From Candidatus Sungiibacteriota bacterium (GTDB taxonomy: Bacteria; Patescibacteriota; Minisyncoccia; Sungbacterales; HO2-52-23), in the NCBI GenBank assembly GCA_016206285.1, contig JACQRW010000021.1:1-35840 (forward strand): a stretch of DNA of 35,840 nucleotides, written 5' to 3'. Under the pieces are notes generated by a model. That model had not been told where the DNA came from and ran no database searches. It was given only the letters and a program-made list of their open reading frames with translations. This document shows positions 18,341 to 27,604 of this stretch, one piece after another. How positions within the stretch are numbered: position 1 is the stretch's first letter; each line of letters begins with the position of its first letter. The position numbers and the translations under genes were made by a program.

Positions 18341-19540
18341 ATGGCAATACGCGCAGGGGTCGGATTAAGCACTCTTCGGGACTCGTATCGCGCCGGATAC
18401 GAGGCATATAATCTTGCAATGCAGCGCATGGGAAGCGACAAAGCTGATTTTCTTTTTGTGTTTTCATCGGTCGCGTTTGACCAGCAGGAAGTCATCCGGG
18501 CAGTCCGTGAAGCAAGCAACAACACCCCACTCACCGGCTGTACGGATGCTGGCGGTATAACCGCCGAGGGTCCAAATCAAAAATCCGTTGCGGTTATGGC
18601 AATACAGTCGGACACTATTGCATTTACCAACGGCATCGGCGGAGACATTAAAACAAACGCCCGGCTCGCGGGACAGGCTTTTGCCAAAGACATCGTATCG
18701 CGTTCGCAGAGTCCGTTACATACGCTTATCATGCTGCCGGACGTATTGACAGGTAACGGCGCGGATATCGTGCGAGGAGCCATTGACGCGCTCGGACCTC
18801 ATTTTCCGCTCGTCGGAGGCGCTGCAGGCGATGATTTTCTTTTTGAAAAAACATACCAATACTGCAATGACCAAGTTTTGAGCGGCACAGTTGCCGGCGT
18901 AGGGCTTTCCGGATCATTTACGTTCGGCATCGGCGTACGGCACGGCTGGCTTCCCATCGGCATTCCCATGAAAGTCACCAAATCGCACGGCGCCGTGGTG
19001 GAAGAACTCGACAACAGACCGGCCATCTCCATTTACCAGGATTACTTCGGAGAAAAAGCCGAGGATCTGAAAAAAGAGCCTCTTGCACGCATGGCAATTA
19101 CCTATCCGCTCGGCATTAAAGCTCCGGAACTCGATGAATACCTTATCCGGGATCCGATTACGGTAGATGACAAAGGCGCCATTACATGCGCGGCGGAAAT
19201 ACCCGAGGGCTCTGAAATACGGCTCATGATCGGCAGTAAAGAACACGCCATCGAGGCAGCACAGGAAGCAGCCCGAAAACTCATGAGAGACTTTGAAGCC
19301 GCGGGGTCAAAGCCGAAGCTTTTGCTCATGTTCAACTGCATCGCCCGCGAAAAACTTTTTGCGCAGAAAGCAAAAGATGAGATCGAGGCCGTTATGGAGA
19401 TCATCGGCAGAGATGTGCCTTTGTTGGGATTTTATACCTACGGCGAAGTGGCGCCCATTGCCGGAGAATCCCGCGACGCTGCAAAAATCAACACGCGGTT
19501 TTATAACGAAACAATCGTCATGTGCGCGATCGGCGAGTAA
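18341..19540 (+). CDS. FIST N/C domain sensory protein
   Basis: FVFSSVAFDQQEV...TPLTGCTDAGGI...GGAAGDDF...PLLGFYTYGEVAPI. Confidence 0.85.
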   Translation: MAIRAGVGLSTLRDSYRAGYEAYNLAMQRMGSDKADFLFVFSSVAFDQQEVIRAVREASNNTPLTGCTDAGGITAEGPNQKSVAVMAIQSDTIAFTNGIGGDIKTNARLAGQAFAKDIVSRSQSPLHTLIMLPDVLTGNGADIVRGAIDALGPHFPLVGGAAGDDFLFEKTYQYCNDQVLSGTVAGVGLSGSFTFGIGVRHGWLPIGIPMKVTKSHGAVVEELDNRPAISIYQDYFGEKAEDLKKEPLARMAITYPLGIKAPELDEYLIRDPITVDDKGAITCAAEIPEGSEIRLMIGSKEHAIEAAQEAARKLMRDFEAAGSKPKLLLMFNCIAREKLFAQKAKDEIEAVMEIIGRDVPLLGFYTYGEVAPIAGESRDAAKINTRFYNETIVMCAIGE

Positions 19541-19541
19541 T

Positions 19542-20567
19542 ATGAAAAAAAATATCGCTATTTTTACGGCGCTCCTTCTCATAACCATCGGTACGGCATG
19601 GTGGATGCGGTATCGGACGGCACCGGCGTCAGCGCCAAAAATATATCGGATTGGTATTTTATCCCGCGGCAAAGGCTCATATGAAGTTGCTGTAAAAGGA
19701 TTTCAGGAGCGGTTGCGTGAATTCGGCTATGTGGAAGGACAAAATGTGGCATATGATATCCGATATGTTTCCACTCCTGAAGAATTGGATAAAGCCGCGA
19801 ATGATTTTGCCGCCGCAGGAGTTGACCTGATCAATACCTATTCAACCCCCGCAACCCAGGCGGCATTCAAAGCAACGCAACAGATACAAAACCCGATCCC
19901 GGTTGTTTTTGCTTCCATTGCCGATCCCATTGCCGCAGGAGTGGTCAACGGCATACAAGAATCGGGAACCAATGCAACCGGGGTCATTAGTCTTTCCACG
20001 GAACTGACTGCAAAACGCATTGAATTCCTGGCCAGGATAGTGCCGGGAATTAAAAGAATCGCCATGCCCCGGACTGCGGAAGAATTGAATGACGTTGCGG
20101 CAAATAAATCAGCGGCAATAGGCGTGCAAGCGGCCAAAGATGCGGGAATAGAGCTTACGCTCTTTCCGGTGCATACCAAAGAAGAAAATGCCTCGACATC
20201 ACCCAAAATAACCGGACGGAAGGTGCAGGGTATGATCGTGGGCGGCGATTCATTGATCTGGAGCAGTCTTGACCTGTATATCAAACAAGCCATAAAAGAA
20301 AAAATCCCGTTTAGCGCTTTCGATACCGACCAGGTCAAACGCGGCGCTTTGATCGGGTTCGGACCCGATTATGCGGTCATGGGACAGCAAGCCGCCACCA
20401 TTTCGCACCAGATATTGCAAGGAAAAAAGCCCGGAGAAATTCCGATCGAGACACCGCGCAAACTGTTGTTGTCCGTCAATCTTGATACAGCCCGGGCTAT
20501 TGGCATTACCCTTGATCCGCAGCTGATCAAGGAAGCTGATGTGGTCATCGGCAAACAGGAAGAATAA
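19542..20567 (+). CDS. ABC_sub_bind-family substrate-binding protein (TrpX-like)
   Basis: IGILSRGKGSYEVAVKGFQERLREFGYVEGQNVAYDIRY...IPVVFASIADPIAAGVV. Confidence 0.85.
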   Translation: MKKNIAIFTALLLITIGTAWWMRYRTAPASAPKIYRIGILSRGKGSYEVAVKGFQERLREFGYVEGQNVAYDIRYVSTPEELDKAANDFAAAGVDLINTYSTPATQAAFKATQQIQNPIPVVFASIADPIAAGVVNGIQESGTNATGVISLSTELTAKRIEFLARIVPGIKRIAMPRTAEELNDVAANKSAAIGVQAAKDAGIELTLFPVHTKEENASTSPKITGRKVQGMIVGGDSLIWSSLDLYIKQAIKEKIPFSAFDTDQVKRGALIGFGPDYAVMGQQAATISHQILQGKKPGEIPIETPRKLLLSVNLDTARAIGITLDPQLIKEADVVIGKQEE

Positions 20568-20582
20568 CAAAAGTAGGACTCT

Positions 20583-22310
20583 ATGCCGCAATTTTGGACA
20601 ATGCTGACCCGACAAGGGATATTTTTCGTACTGACCGTGTTCGGACTTATCGCGATCAACGCGGCATGGCTGATCCCCACACTGCGCAACACGCGCACCG
20701 CGGCATCAGTATTCAGTCTCACGGTTGCAGAACGCATCCAATCGGAAATCAACGGTTCGCTCGAAAATGCGCTCACCGACGCGCAAGAGGCGGCACAGGA
20801 AGTTGCCGACGAGCGGAATGCCGGCACTTCGTTTCGCAATCTCTTGCGGCACCATGCCATCTTTACCAGCGTGGCGCTTGTCACCAGAAGCGGCAAAGAA
20901 TTGATCCGTATTGACCGGTCGGGCAAGGTTATAACCGATCAGTATATTGACCAGTCCCGCAATGCGTCTCTCTATCTTGCCCTGCAAGGCACACCGGCAT
21001 TTTCTCTCCCGTTTCTCTCCCCCGAAGGCGAACCGCATATAACTCTGACTATCCCGATACCTGCCGCGGAGGCCTTATTCAACGAAGTACTCATTGCCGA
21101 GTTGAACGTGCAAAATCTGCTCTCCATTATCCGCTCGCCGAACATCGGACAAGGACATGTATATGTGCTTGACCGCGAAGGAACCGAAATCCTGCAGCCG
21201 GACCTGAACAAAATTTTGCAGCATCGAAACTTCAGCAGCCGTCCGATCGTAACCAAAGTTCTCGTTGATGCGGCAATTGCCGACGGACTTGCTCCGGATG
21301 ACAGATATATCAATGAATACGGCGAGGATACCTTTACCGTAGGCATGCCGATTCCGGTCGTAAAGTGGGGAGTTTTCGTGGAACAGCCGCGCAGTCAGGC
21401 GCTGGCAAGCGAGCGGCAAACAATTGCGCTTGCAATCGGCACGTCCCTGCTCGCCATTATTATTTTCCTTGTCATTGCCCGAAGCACCATCAAGCTGCAG
21501 CAGCTCACCGAAGCGCAGACGCGGCTGCTGCTTGAAAATGACCAGAGCGCAAAAATGCTGGTACGGCGCGATATGGAGCTTACCGGAGCCAACGCCCGTC
21601 TGCTTGAGCTTGACAAGACAAAATCAGAATTTGTCTCCGTTGCGGCGCACCAGCTGCGCACGCCGCTTACCGCCCTTCGCTGGTCATATCAGGCCATGCT
21701 TGATGGCGACATGGGCGAGACAAATGAAGAACAGAAAAAAATACTACGGGACGGATTGCAGGCGACCCTGCAGATGATCACGCTGATCAACGATCTCCTC
21801 AATGTCGCGCGCATCGAAGAAGGACGCTTCGGATTCGAGTTTATCATGCAACCGCTTGAGCCTATACTTGCAGCCCTGCTTCCCCGCTTTGAGAAAATAG
21901 CCCGTGAAAAATCAGTAACTATAATTTTTCAACCCGCTCCGACAGCGCTCCCGCCGCTTTTTCTTGACGCGGAAAAGATAGCTATCGTAATAGACAATCT
22001 CCTCGATAATGCCCTCAAATATACGGCCCCCGGCGGATCCGTCACATTACGCGTGATCAACGGCAAAACAAACATCAGAATCGAGGTTGAAGACACCGGA
22101 ATCGGCATTCCCCACGACCAGATTCACCGCATATTCAACAAATTTTTCCGCACTACCAATGCCATGCTTTTTCAGACATCGGGCAACGGCCTTGGACTTT
22201 ATCTTGCCAAAAATATCGTGGAAACGCACGGCGGAGACATGTTTGTCGAAAGTACCGAAGGAAAAGGGAGCGTATTCTCTTTTACACTGCCGGTCGGAAA
22301 GGCCTCGTAA
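20583..22310 (+). CDS. membrane sensor histidine kinase (extracytoplasmic sensor, HisKA, HATPase_c)
   Basis: EFVSVAAHQLRTPLTALRWSYQ; DNLLDNALKYT; DTGIGIP; GNGLGLYLAKNIV. Confidence 0.95.
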   Translation: MPQFWTMLTRQGIFFVLTVFGLIAINAAWLIPTLRNTRTAASVFSLTVAERIQSEINGSLENALTDAQEAAQEVADERNAGTSFRNLLRHHAIFTSVALVTRSGKELIRIDRSGKVITDQYIDQSRNASLYLALQGTPAFSLPFLSPEGEPHITLTIPIPAAEALFNEVLIAELNVQNLLSIIRSPNIGQGHVYVLDREGTEILQPDLNKILQHRNFSSRPIVTKVLVDAAIADGLAPDDRYINEYGEDTFTVGMPIPVVKWGVFVEQPRSQALASERQTIALAIGTSLLAIIIFLVIARSTIKLQQLTEAQTRLLLENDQSAKMLVRRDMELTGANARLLELDKTKSEFVSVAAHQLRTPLTALRWSYQAMLDGDMGETNEEQKKILRDGLQATLQMITLINDLLNVARIEEGRFGFEFIMQPLEPILAALLPRFEKIAREKSVTIIFQPAPTALPPLFLDAEKIAIVIDNLLDNALKYTAPGGSVTLRVINGKTNIRIEVEDTGIGIPHDQIHRIFNKFFRTTNAMLFQTSGNGLGLYLAKNIVETHGGDMFVESTEGKGSVFSFTLPVGKAS

Positions 22311-22340
22311 TTTCAGTTGTTTCGTGATATACTCTTTCAC

Positions 22341-22604
22341 ATGAAAACAATCACCTTACATCCGTCCCGGATCGGCTGCCCATCCATACCCGGCACCATG
22401 AAAGGCATGATGCTTTCCATACCGGGTGTCGAGAATGTTATCGTACGCTACGAGGATCGCTCCCTCGACGTGACATTCGATGAGACAAAAATATCGCCGG
22501 AAGAGATCATCAAAAAAATAGGCCAGGAAACCGGCCTTGCCCTTGAAGTCGGCGAACCCGGCGGTTCAAAACCGGGCGGAGCCGCAGAAACCTGCCCGAT
22601 GTAA
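22341..22604 (+). CDS. heavy-metal-associated (HMA) fold protein with a degenerate metal motif
   Basis: MMLSIPGVENVIVRYEDRSLDVTFDETKISPEEIIKKI; TGaTATACT 7 nt before ATG. Confidence 0.65.
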   Translation: MKTITLHPSRIGCPSIPGTMKGMMLSIPGVENVIVRYEDRSLDVTFDETKISPEEIIKKIGQETGLALEVGEPGGSKPGGAAETCPM

Positions 22605-22609
22605 TTTTT

Positions 22610-22696
22610 GGAGGAGTGGCTGAGCGGCTGAAGGCGACGGTCTTGAAAACCGTTATACGGGAAACCGTATCGTGAGTTCGAATCTCACCTCCTCCG
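22610..22696 (+). tRNA. tRNA-Ser (TGA)
   Basis: Acceptor GGAGGAG/CTCCTCC; anticodon arm ACGGT-CTTGAAA-ACCGT; long variable arm; T-loop TTCGAAT. Confidence 0.95.
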
Positions 22697-22701
22697 CCTT
22701 C

Positions 22702-22718
22702 GTCCGCCCGAGGCGGAC
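22702..22718. repeat. short palindrome GTCCGCC-CGA-GGCGGAC
   Basis: Perfect inverted repeat after tRNA-Ser; similar to the one at 4648. Confidence 0.7.
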
Positions 22719-22786
22719 TATGGCGGATAGAATCCGCTATCATAGTTTGATTTTCCTATCGTTCCTTTTTCTGCTATGATCTGTAT

Positions 22787-23440
22787 ATGAATAAAAGAAG
22801 AGGGACTATTGATTTGCGCAATAGTCGCAGTAAAATTTCCGAAACACACGCTCCGGCACAAACTACGGCTCAAAAGCGACCCCCGACATTGGCCCATGCG
22901 ATATTGGCACCTGCCACGTTTTCGCTGCCTGAAGAGCGCGACCGGCACCCGAAAGAAGCGGCACAACCCGACATGCCCCCGCTGCCCCAATCTCTTGAGT
23001 GGACCGCATTCGAGCACGAACAAGTTGATTTCGGACATGCGTGGTATGCAGTACCCGGAGGCATCATGGCTATTCTTTTCGCGTTGGCGCTCTGGGTGCA
23101 GAATTATTTCTTTGCCCTGTTTGTTATAATCGCATTCGCAACATTCATGCTCTTCCGCAACCAGCCGCCGAGAAAAATCGCGTTTTCCATCAGCCATGAC
23201 GGCATCCGCGCAGGCAAGACGCTCTACCAGATTTCCCGCATCAAATCATTCTGGATATTCAACCGGCCCGAGCACCCGGAACTCTCGCTCGAAACCTCGC
23301 AGACGTTCTCTCCGTATGTCCGCCTCCCGCTCGGCACTACAGACCAGCAACACGTGCGCGAACTCCTGCTCACTCTGCTCCCGGAAGAGCAGCACCAGCA
23401 GTTTCTCATGGACGAGATCATGCGCATCATCGGGTTTTAA
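22787..23440 (+). CDS. hypothetical membrane protein, 217 aa
   Basis: ORF with two adjacent TM segments; TGcTATGAT 6 nt before ATG. Confidence 0.75.
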   Translation: MNKRRGTIDLRNSRSKISETHAPAQTTAQKRPPTLAHAILAPATFSLPEERDRHPKEAAQPDMPPLPQSLEWTAFEHEQVDFGHAWYAVPGGIMAILFALALWVQNYFFALFVIIAFATFMLFRNQPPRKIAFSISHDGIRAGKTLYQISRIKSFWIFNRPEHPELSLETSQTFSPYVRLPLGTTDQQHVRELLLTLLPEEQHQQFLMDEIMRIIGF

Positions 23441-23573
23441 AGCACCTCGCTTCAGAATCCGATCAAAATCCTATTTACTCCCATTCTGTTACGATCGTAT
23501 GAGAATGAGAGTAAACACGCCTGCTGCATGGGTTGCGTTATTCGTTAAAAACAGGTATGGTGTGTCGTGTTAA

Positions 23574-23645
23574 GCCCTCGTCGTTCAACGGATAGGACAT
23601 AAGATTGCGGATCTTAAAATAGAGGTTCGATTCCTCTCGAGGGCA
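23574..23645 (+). tRNA. tRNA-Arg (GCG)
   Basis: Acceptor GCCCTCG/CGAGGGC; D arm GTTC/GGAC; anticodon arm TAAGA-TTGCGGA-TCTTA; T arm AGAGG-TTCGATT-CCTCT. Confidence 0.9.
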
Positions 23646-23662
23646 TTCGTAGGTTTAACGCT

Positions 23663-24013
23663 ATGAATATCAAAATAGTCGAGAACACAATCTCTCTCCA
23701 AGAACTTCGGGAAGTTGCCAAAGAGTTTTATGGGACGATGGTGAAGGGCGTGGTAGATATTGAAAAAGAAATTGCCGCGTTCGGCGGAGAGTACCATGCC
23801 GATGCCAATCAAATAATCAGAGCGCGCGGGTCAAACCAAAGCGACGTGTGGGGATTTAATGTCTATTTTGACAGGCCGCGGGATTCATGGATTGAATATA
23901 TTTCCCTCATCAATATCAGGCCGCAGGCCGGCAATATGGGGATGGAAATACAAGATCAGGATATCAGAGACAAAATAAAGGCGATCATAAACTCAAAAAT
24001 AGAAGCAGCATGA
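23663..24013 (+). CDS. DUF5674 family protein
   Basis: LREVAKEFYGTMVKGVVDIEKEIAAFGGEYHADAN...WIEYISLINIRP. Confidence 0.75.
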   Translation: MNIKIVENTISLQELREVAKEFYGTMVKGVVDIEKEIAAFGGEYHADANQIIRARGSNQSDVWGFNVYFDRPRDSWIEYISLINIRPQAGNMGMEIQDQDIRDKIKAIINSKIEAA

Positions 24014-24306
24014 ATACTGAAAGAACGCCTCTTTTTTTAATGGCCAATTTGGGCGCTGAAGTATCCAGAATACTTTCTTTCAAGGAGCGGCATGAGGATG
24101 TCCTTGCGCAAGAAGCCTTGGCACGGGCGCAGAAGATACTCACGGAAATAAAGGCATTGCCTGATATGAAAACACGCCTTCAAGAAATAAATGTGCTGGC
24201 CAAAGTTATTGAGAGTATCATGGAGCCCAAACCGGCTTTATCAATTTCTCCGGAACACATTAAGTCTTACTTCATACCTTTCTCGTTACGCCTCATGGCT
24301 GATTAA
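24010..24306 (+). CDS. hypothetical protein, 98 aa
   Basis: ORF with ATGA overlap to upstream gene. Confidence 0.65.
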   Translation: MNTERTPLFLMANLGAEVSRILSFKERHEDVLAQEALARAQKILTEIKALPDMKTRLQEINVLAKVIESIMEPKPALSISPEHIKSYFIPFSLRLMAD

Positions 24307-24348
24307 AGCCAAAATACAATTCCTCTCAAGAGCGATAAAAACTTTTTG

Positions 24349-24882
24349 ATGAGCCAGAAATATAAACACAATACGAACAACTATGCCTTCATAGACAGTC
24401 AAAACCTTAATCTTGCCATTCGCGACCTTGGCTGGCGGCTTGATTTTGCTCGTTTCCGCGTATACCTTGCCGAGAATTACGGAATCGCAAAAGCGTTTTT
24501 ATTTATTGGATACATTGAGGGAAATAATGATCTGTATAAATCTCTACAGGAAGCCGGCTTTATTTGCATATTCAAACCAACACTTAAATATCAGGATGGA
24601 ACAACAAAAGGCAATTGCGATGCGGAACTAGTTTTGCAGGCGATGATTGAATTTCCAAATTATAAAAAAGCAGTAATTGTCACTGGAGACGGTGATTTTC
24701 ATTGTCTGGTAAAATATCTTATAGAGCAAAGTAAGCTCAAAGCCATTCTCATCCCAAATAGGGACAAATTTTCCGCCTTATTGAAATTTAAAATGTTTCG
24801 CCCATTCCTGCGTTTTATGAATGATTTGGAGAAATTATTGGCCTATAAAAAGAAAAGGCCCCATGGGGACAGGACCTCATAG
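24349..24882 (+). CDS. NYN domain (LabA/DUF88-like) putative ribonuclease
   Basis: AFIDSQNLNLAIRDLGW; KGNCDAELVLQAM; AVIVTGDGDFHCLVKYL. Confidence 0.9.
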   Translation: MSQKYKHNTNNYAFIDSQNLNLAIRDLGWRLDFARFRVYLAENYGIAKAFLFIGYIEGNNDLYKSLQEAGFICIFKPTLKYQDGTTKGNCDAELVLQAMIEFPNYKKAVIVTGDGDFHCLVKYLIEQSKLKAILIPNRDKFSALLKFKMFRPFLRFMNDLEKLLAYKKKRPHGDRTS

Positions 24883-24935
24883 GGTGATCTTTTCCGTTGG
24901 TGATAAGCCTATAGTAACAAATCTATAGAGGATGT

Positions 24936-24966
24936 CAAGGCACCCCACACGGGGCTTTTCTTTTTG
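24936..24966 (+). terminator. Rho-independent terminator CCCC-acac-GGGG then cttttcttttt
   Basis: Short GC stem plus T-rich tail. Confidence 0.5.
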
Positions 24967-24990
24967 TCCTGCTCCGCATAGAGTAAGAGT

Positions 24991-27135
24991 ATGGTCACCC
25001 TGGAAACCCCAATTGAAGACGTGCCAAAGATCAGCAAACGGATCGTGCCTGCGCTCAAGCGGCTGGGGATCCGCACAATCCGCGATCTGCTGTTTCATTT
25101 TCCGGCTCGGTACGATGATTTCTCAAACGTAAAATCCATCGACGATGTGGTTGCGGGAGAGACCGTGACCATAGAAGGAATACTGAAAAGAATCTCAACC
25201 GGACGCACCGCACACAAGCGCATGGCGCTCACTGAGGCCGTAATCGAAGACGAGACCGGACGCATCAAGGCGCTTTGGTTTAACCAGCCGTTTCTGGAGC
25301 GCAATCTTAAATCCGGCATGGCAGTGCGGCTTTCCGGCAAAGTCAGCCTTGGCAAATCAGGCCCGTTTCTCTCAAGCCCGGTACATGAGAAAATACGAGA
25401 CACGACACACGTAACACGTAGCACAAGTGATCAGGAACAAGGGATCCATACGGGCGGGCTGGTGCCGGTGTATCCTGAAACCGCAGGCATATCATCGCGA
25501 TGGCTGCGATTTTTAATTTCTTCATTTCTGCCTTTGGCAGCAAAACTTTCCGACCCCCTGCCGGTCAAGATGCGCGAAAACCATACCCTGCCGGAACTGC
25601 GCAAAGCATTGCACGATATTCATTTTCCCGACACGCTCGATGCCGCGGCATCGGCGCAACGAAGATTTACTTTTGAAGAACTGCTGCTTATACAGCTCCA
25701 CGCGCTCAAAGAACGGTCAAAACTCAAACAGCATACAGCTCCGCACATTTTCAACGATATTGCGGCCATGAAACAATTTGTCGCCTCGCTCCCCTTTGCG
25801 CTTACCGACAGCCAGCGCAAAGCGATCTGGGAAATTTTAACCGACATCGCAAAACCAATACCCATGAACCGACTGCTTGAAGGAGATGTCGGATCAGGCA
25901 AGACGATTGTGTCCGCAGCCGCAGCATACATGGCGTGCCAAGCCGGATATCAAACCGCAGTCATGGCGCCGACTGAAATACTCGCGCGCCAGCACTTTGC
26001 CACATTTCAAAAAATATTGGCGCCATTTGATATTTCCGTGGGACTGCTTACTGGCTCGGAAAAACTTACATCCGGCAATGCCTTTAACATCGTGATCGGC
26101 ACGCATGCGCTTATCCAGAAAACCGTCTTGTTCAAGAAACTCGGGCTTATCATTATAGACGAGCAGCACCGCTTCGGAGTTGAACAGCGTGCGGCGCTCA
26201 TCACAAAACACGAAACTCATAGTAAAGAACGCGATGGAAGCGAAAAAAAAGTGATTCCGCATTTCTTGAGCATGACCGCGACTCCGATCCCGCGCACATT
26301 GGCGCTTACAATTTATGGCGATCTCGATCTCTCGCTGCTTGATGAATCACCGAAATCCAGAAAAAAGATTATCACACAAATCGTGAAACCGGGTGAGCGG
26401 GAAAAAGCATATGCATTTATACAAAAAGAGATCGCCGCAGGAGGCCAGGCATTTGTGGTCTGCCCGCAGATAGAGATTAGAGATAAGAGAATAGAGAATA
26501 GAGGGAATCTGTTTGATCTTCCAATCTCTAATCTCCAATCTCTATCCTCTGACGTAAAGGCCGTCAAGCAGGAATATGAAAAACTATCCAAAGAAATTTT
26601 TCCGAATCTCCGCATTGCCATGCTGCATGGAAAGATGAAACCCAAAGAAAAAAAAGAAATTATGGAGCACTTCAAAGATCACAAACTCGATATACTTGTC
26701 TCGACTTCGGTGATCGAAGTGGGCGTGGATGTGCCAAATGCGAATATCATGGTGATCGAAGGCGCGGAAAGATTCGGCCTGGCCCAGCTGCACCAATTTC
26801 GCGGGCGCGTAGGCAGAGGAGAGCAGCAGTCATACTGTATATTGTTTCCCACTGAAGACGGCGCAGTCACGCGGCGGCTGCAGGCAATCGTGGATGCAAA
26901 AAACGGATTCGAACTTGCAGAATATGATCTGAAAATCCGCGGCCCGGGCAGCATGTTTGGCACCGAACAGTGGGGAATCTCCGAAATCGCCAAGCAAGCA
27001 TTGGCCGACGTGAAACTTATCCAGACTGTGCGCAACGAAGCCATTGCCCTTGCCAAACAGGACCCGACGCTCGCCAATCACCCGATCCTTCACGCCCGCC
27101 TCGCCGAGCTCGAATCCGCCGCGCATTTGGAATAA
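24991..27135 (+). CDS. recG: ATP-dependent DNA helicase RecG
   Basis: LEGDVGSGKTIVSAAAAYMA, IIDEQHRFGVEQR, SMTATPIPRTLALTIYGDLD, QFRGRVGRGEQQSYCIL. Confidence 0.97.
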   Translation: MVTLETPIEDVPKISKRIVPALKRLGIRTIRDLLFHFPARYDDFSNVKSIDDVVAGETVTIEGILKRISTGRTAHKRMALTEAVIEDETGRIKALWFNQPFLERNLKSGMAVRLSGKVSLGKSGPFLSSPVHEKIRDTTHVTRSTSDQEQGIHTGGLVPVYPETAGISSRWLRFLISSFLPLAAKLSDPLPVKMRENHTLPELRKALHDIHFPDTLDAAASAQRRFTFEELLLIQLHALKERSKLKQHTAPHIFNDIAAMKQFVASLPFALTDSQRKAIWEILTDIAKPIPMNRLLEGDVGSGKTIVSAAAAYMACQAGYQTAVMAPTEILARQHFATFQKILAPFDISVGLLTGSEKLTSGNAFNIVIGTHALIQKTVLFKKLGLIIIDEQHRFGVEQRAALITKHETHSKERDGSEKKVIPHFLSMTATPIPRTLALTIYGDLDLSLLDESPKSRKKIITQIVKPGEREKAYAFIQKEIAAGGQAFVVCPQIEIRDKRIENRGNLFDLPISNLQSLSSDVKAVKQEYEKLSKEIFPNLRIAMLHGKMKPKEKKEIMEHFKDHKLDILVSTSVIEVGVDVPNANIMVIEGAERFGLAQLHQFRGRVGRGEQQSYCILFPTEDGAVTRRLQAIVDAKNGFELAEYDLKIRGPGSMFGTEQWGISEIAKQALADVKLIQTVRNEAIALAKQDPTLANHPILHARLAELESAAHLE
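26469..26546. repeat. imperfect inverted repeat inserted in recG (GATAGAGATTAGAGATAAGAGAAT ... AATCTCTAATCTCCAATCTCTATC)
   Basis: 24-nt arms with three mismatches; encodes low-complexity EIRDKRIENRGNLFDLPISNLQSLSS. Confidence 0.8.
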
Positions 27136-27137
27136 AA

Positions 27138-27164
27138 AATCACGACCCGCAAGGTATCGTGATT
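27138..27164. terminator. hairpin AATCACGA...TCGTGATT between convergent genes
   Basis: Perfect 8-bp arms downstream of recG. Confidence 0.6.
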
Positions 27165-27504
27165 AACTGGAAAGATCATCTGGAGAATTTAATAATGGCA
27201 GCGCATCGCACAAGCCTACAAAGGCAGTCAGACCATGAGTTTTGCACGCATCAAGAATAGTATTGGCAACCGGATTTTCCGGCTCTATCACAACAACCTT
27301 GATTTCTTCCAGACGAGCGACATAAATCAATTTATCAATATCTTGCGCATCAGCATAATCGGCATAAATATAGAAACCAAGTTCACGGACACTTTCATCC
27401 TGCCCTGCAATATACAGCCTCCTTACGCATGGCAATTGCTTCATTTTTGTCGCTAATTCATGCCCGCCTCTATCGTTTGGCTTCTCCACCAGCAATACTA
27501 TCAT
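27163..27504 (-). CDS. stand-alone PurD (GARS) N-terminal/preATP-grasp-like Rossmann domain protein
   Basis: LYIAGQDES...IYADYADAQDIDKLIYVARLEEIKVVVIEPENPVANTILDACKTHGLTAFVG; AGGAGG SD before ATG 27504. Confidence 0.5.
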   Translation of the reverse strand: MIVLLVEKPNDRGGHELATKMKQLPCVRRLYIAGQDESVRELGFYIYADYADAQDIDKLIYVARLEEIKVVVIEPENPVANTILDACKTHGLTAFVGLCDALPLLNSPDDLSS

Positions 27505-27604
27505 ACCGGCCGCCTCCTCTTTTTTCAAAGTACCAAGCTCTCTTTTTCTTGTAACACAGCGGGCTCAAAAAAGGAAACGCGGTGCTTTTCACGCGTCGCA
27601 TTTT

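Noticed and set aside
26469-26546. Considered as a CRISPR-like or tandem repeat array
   Set aside because: Only one inverted pair with no regularly spaced direct repeats; interpreted as a palindromic insertion.
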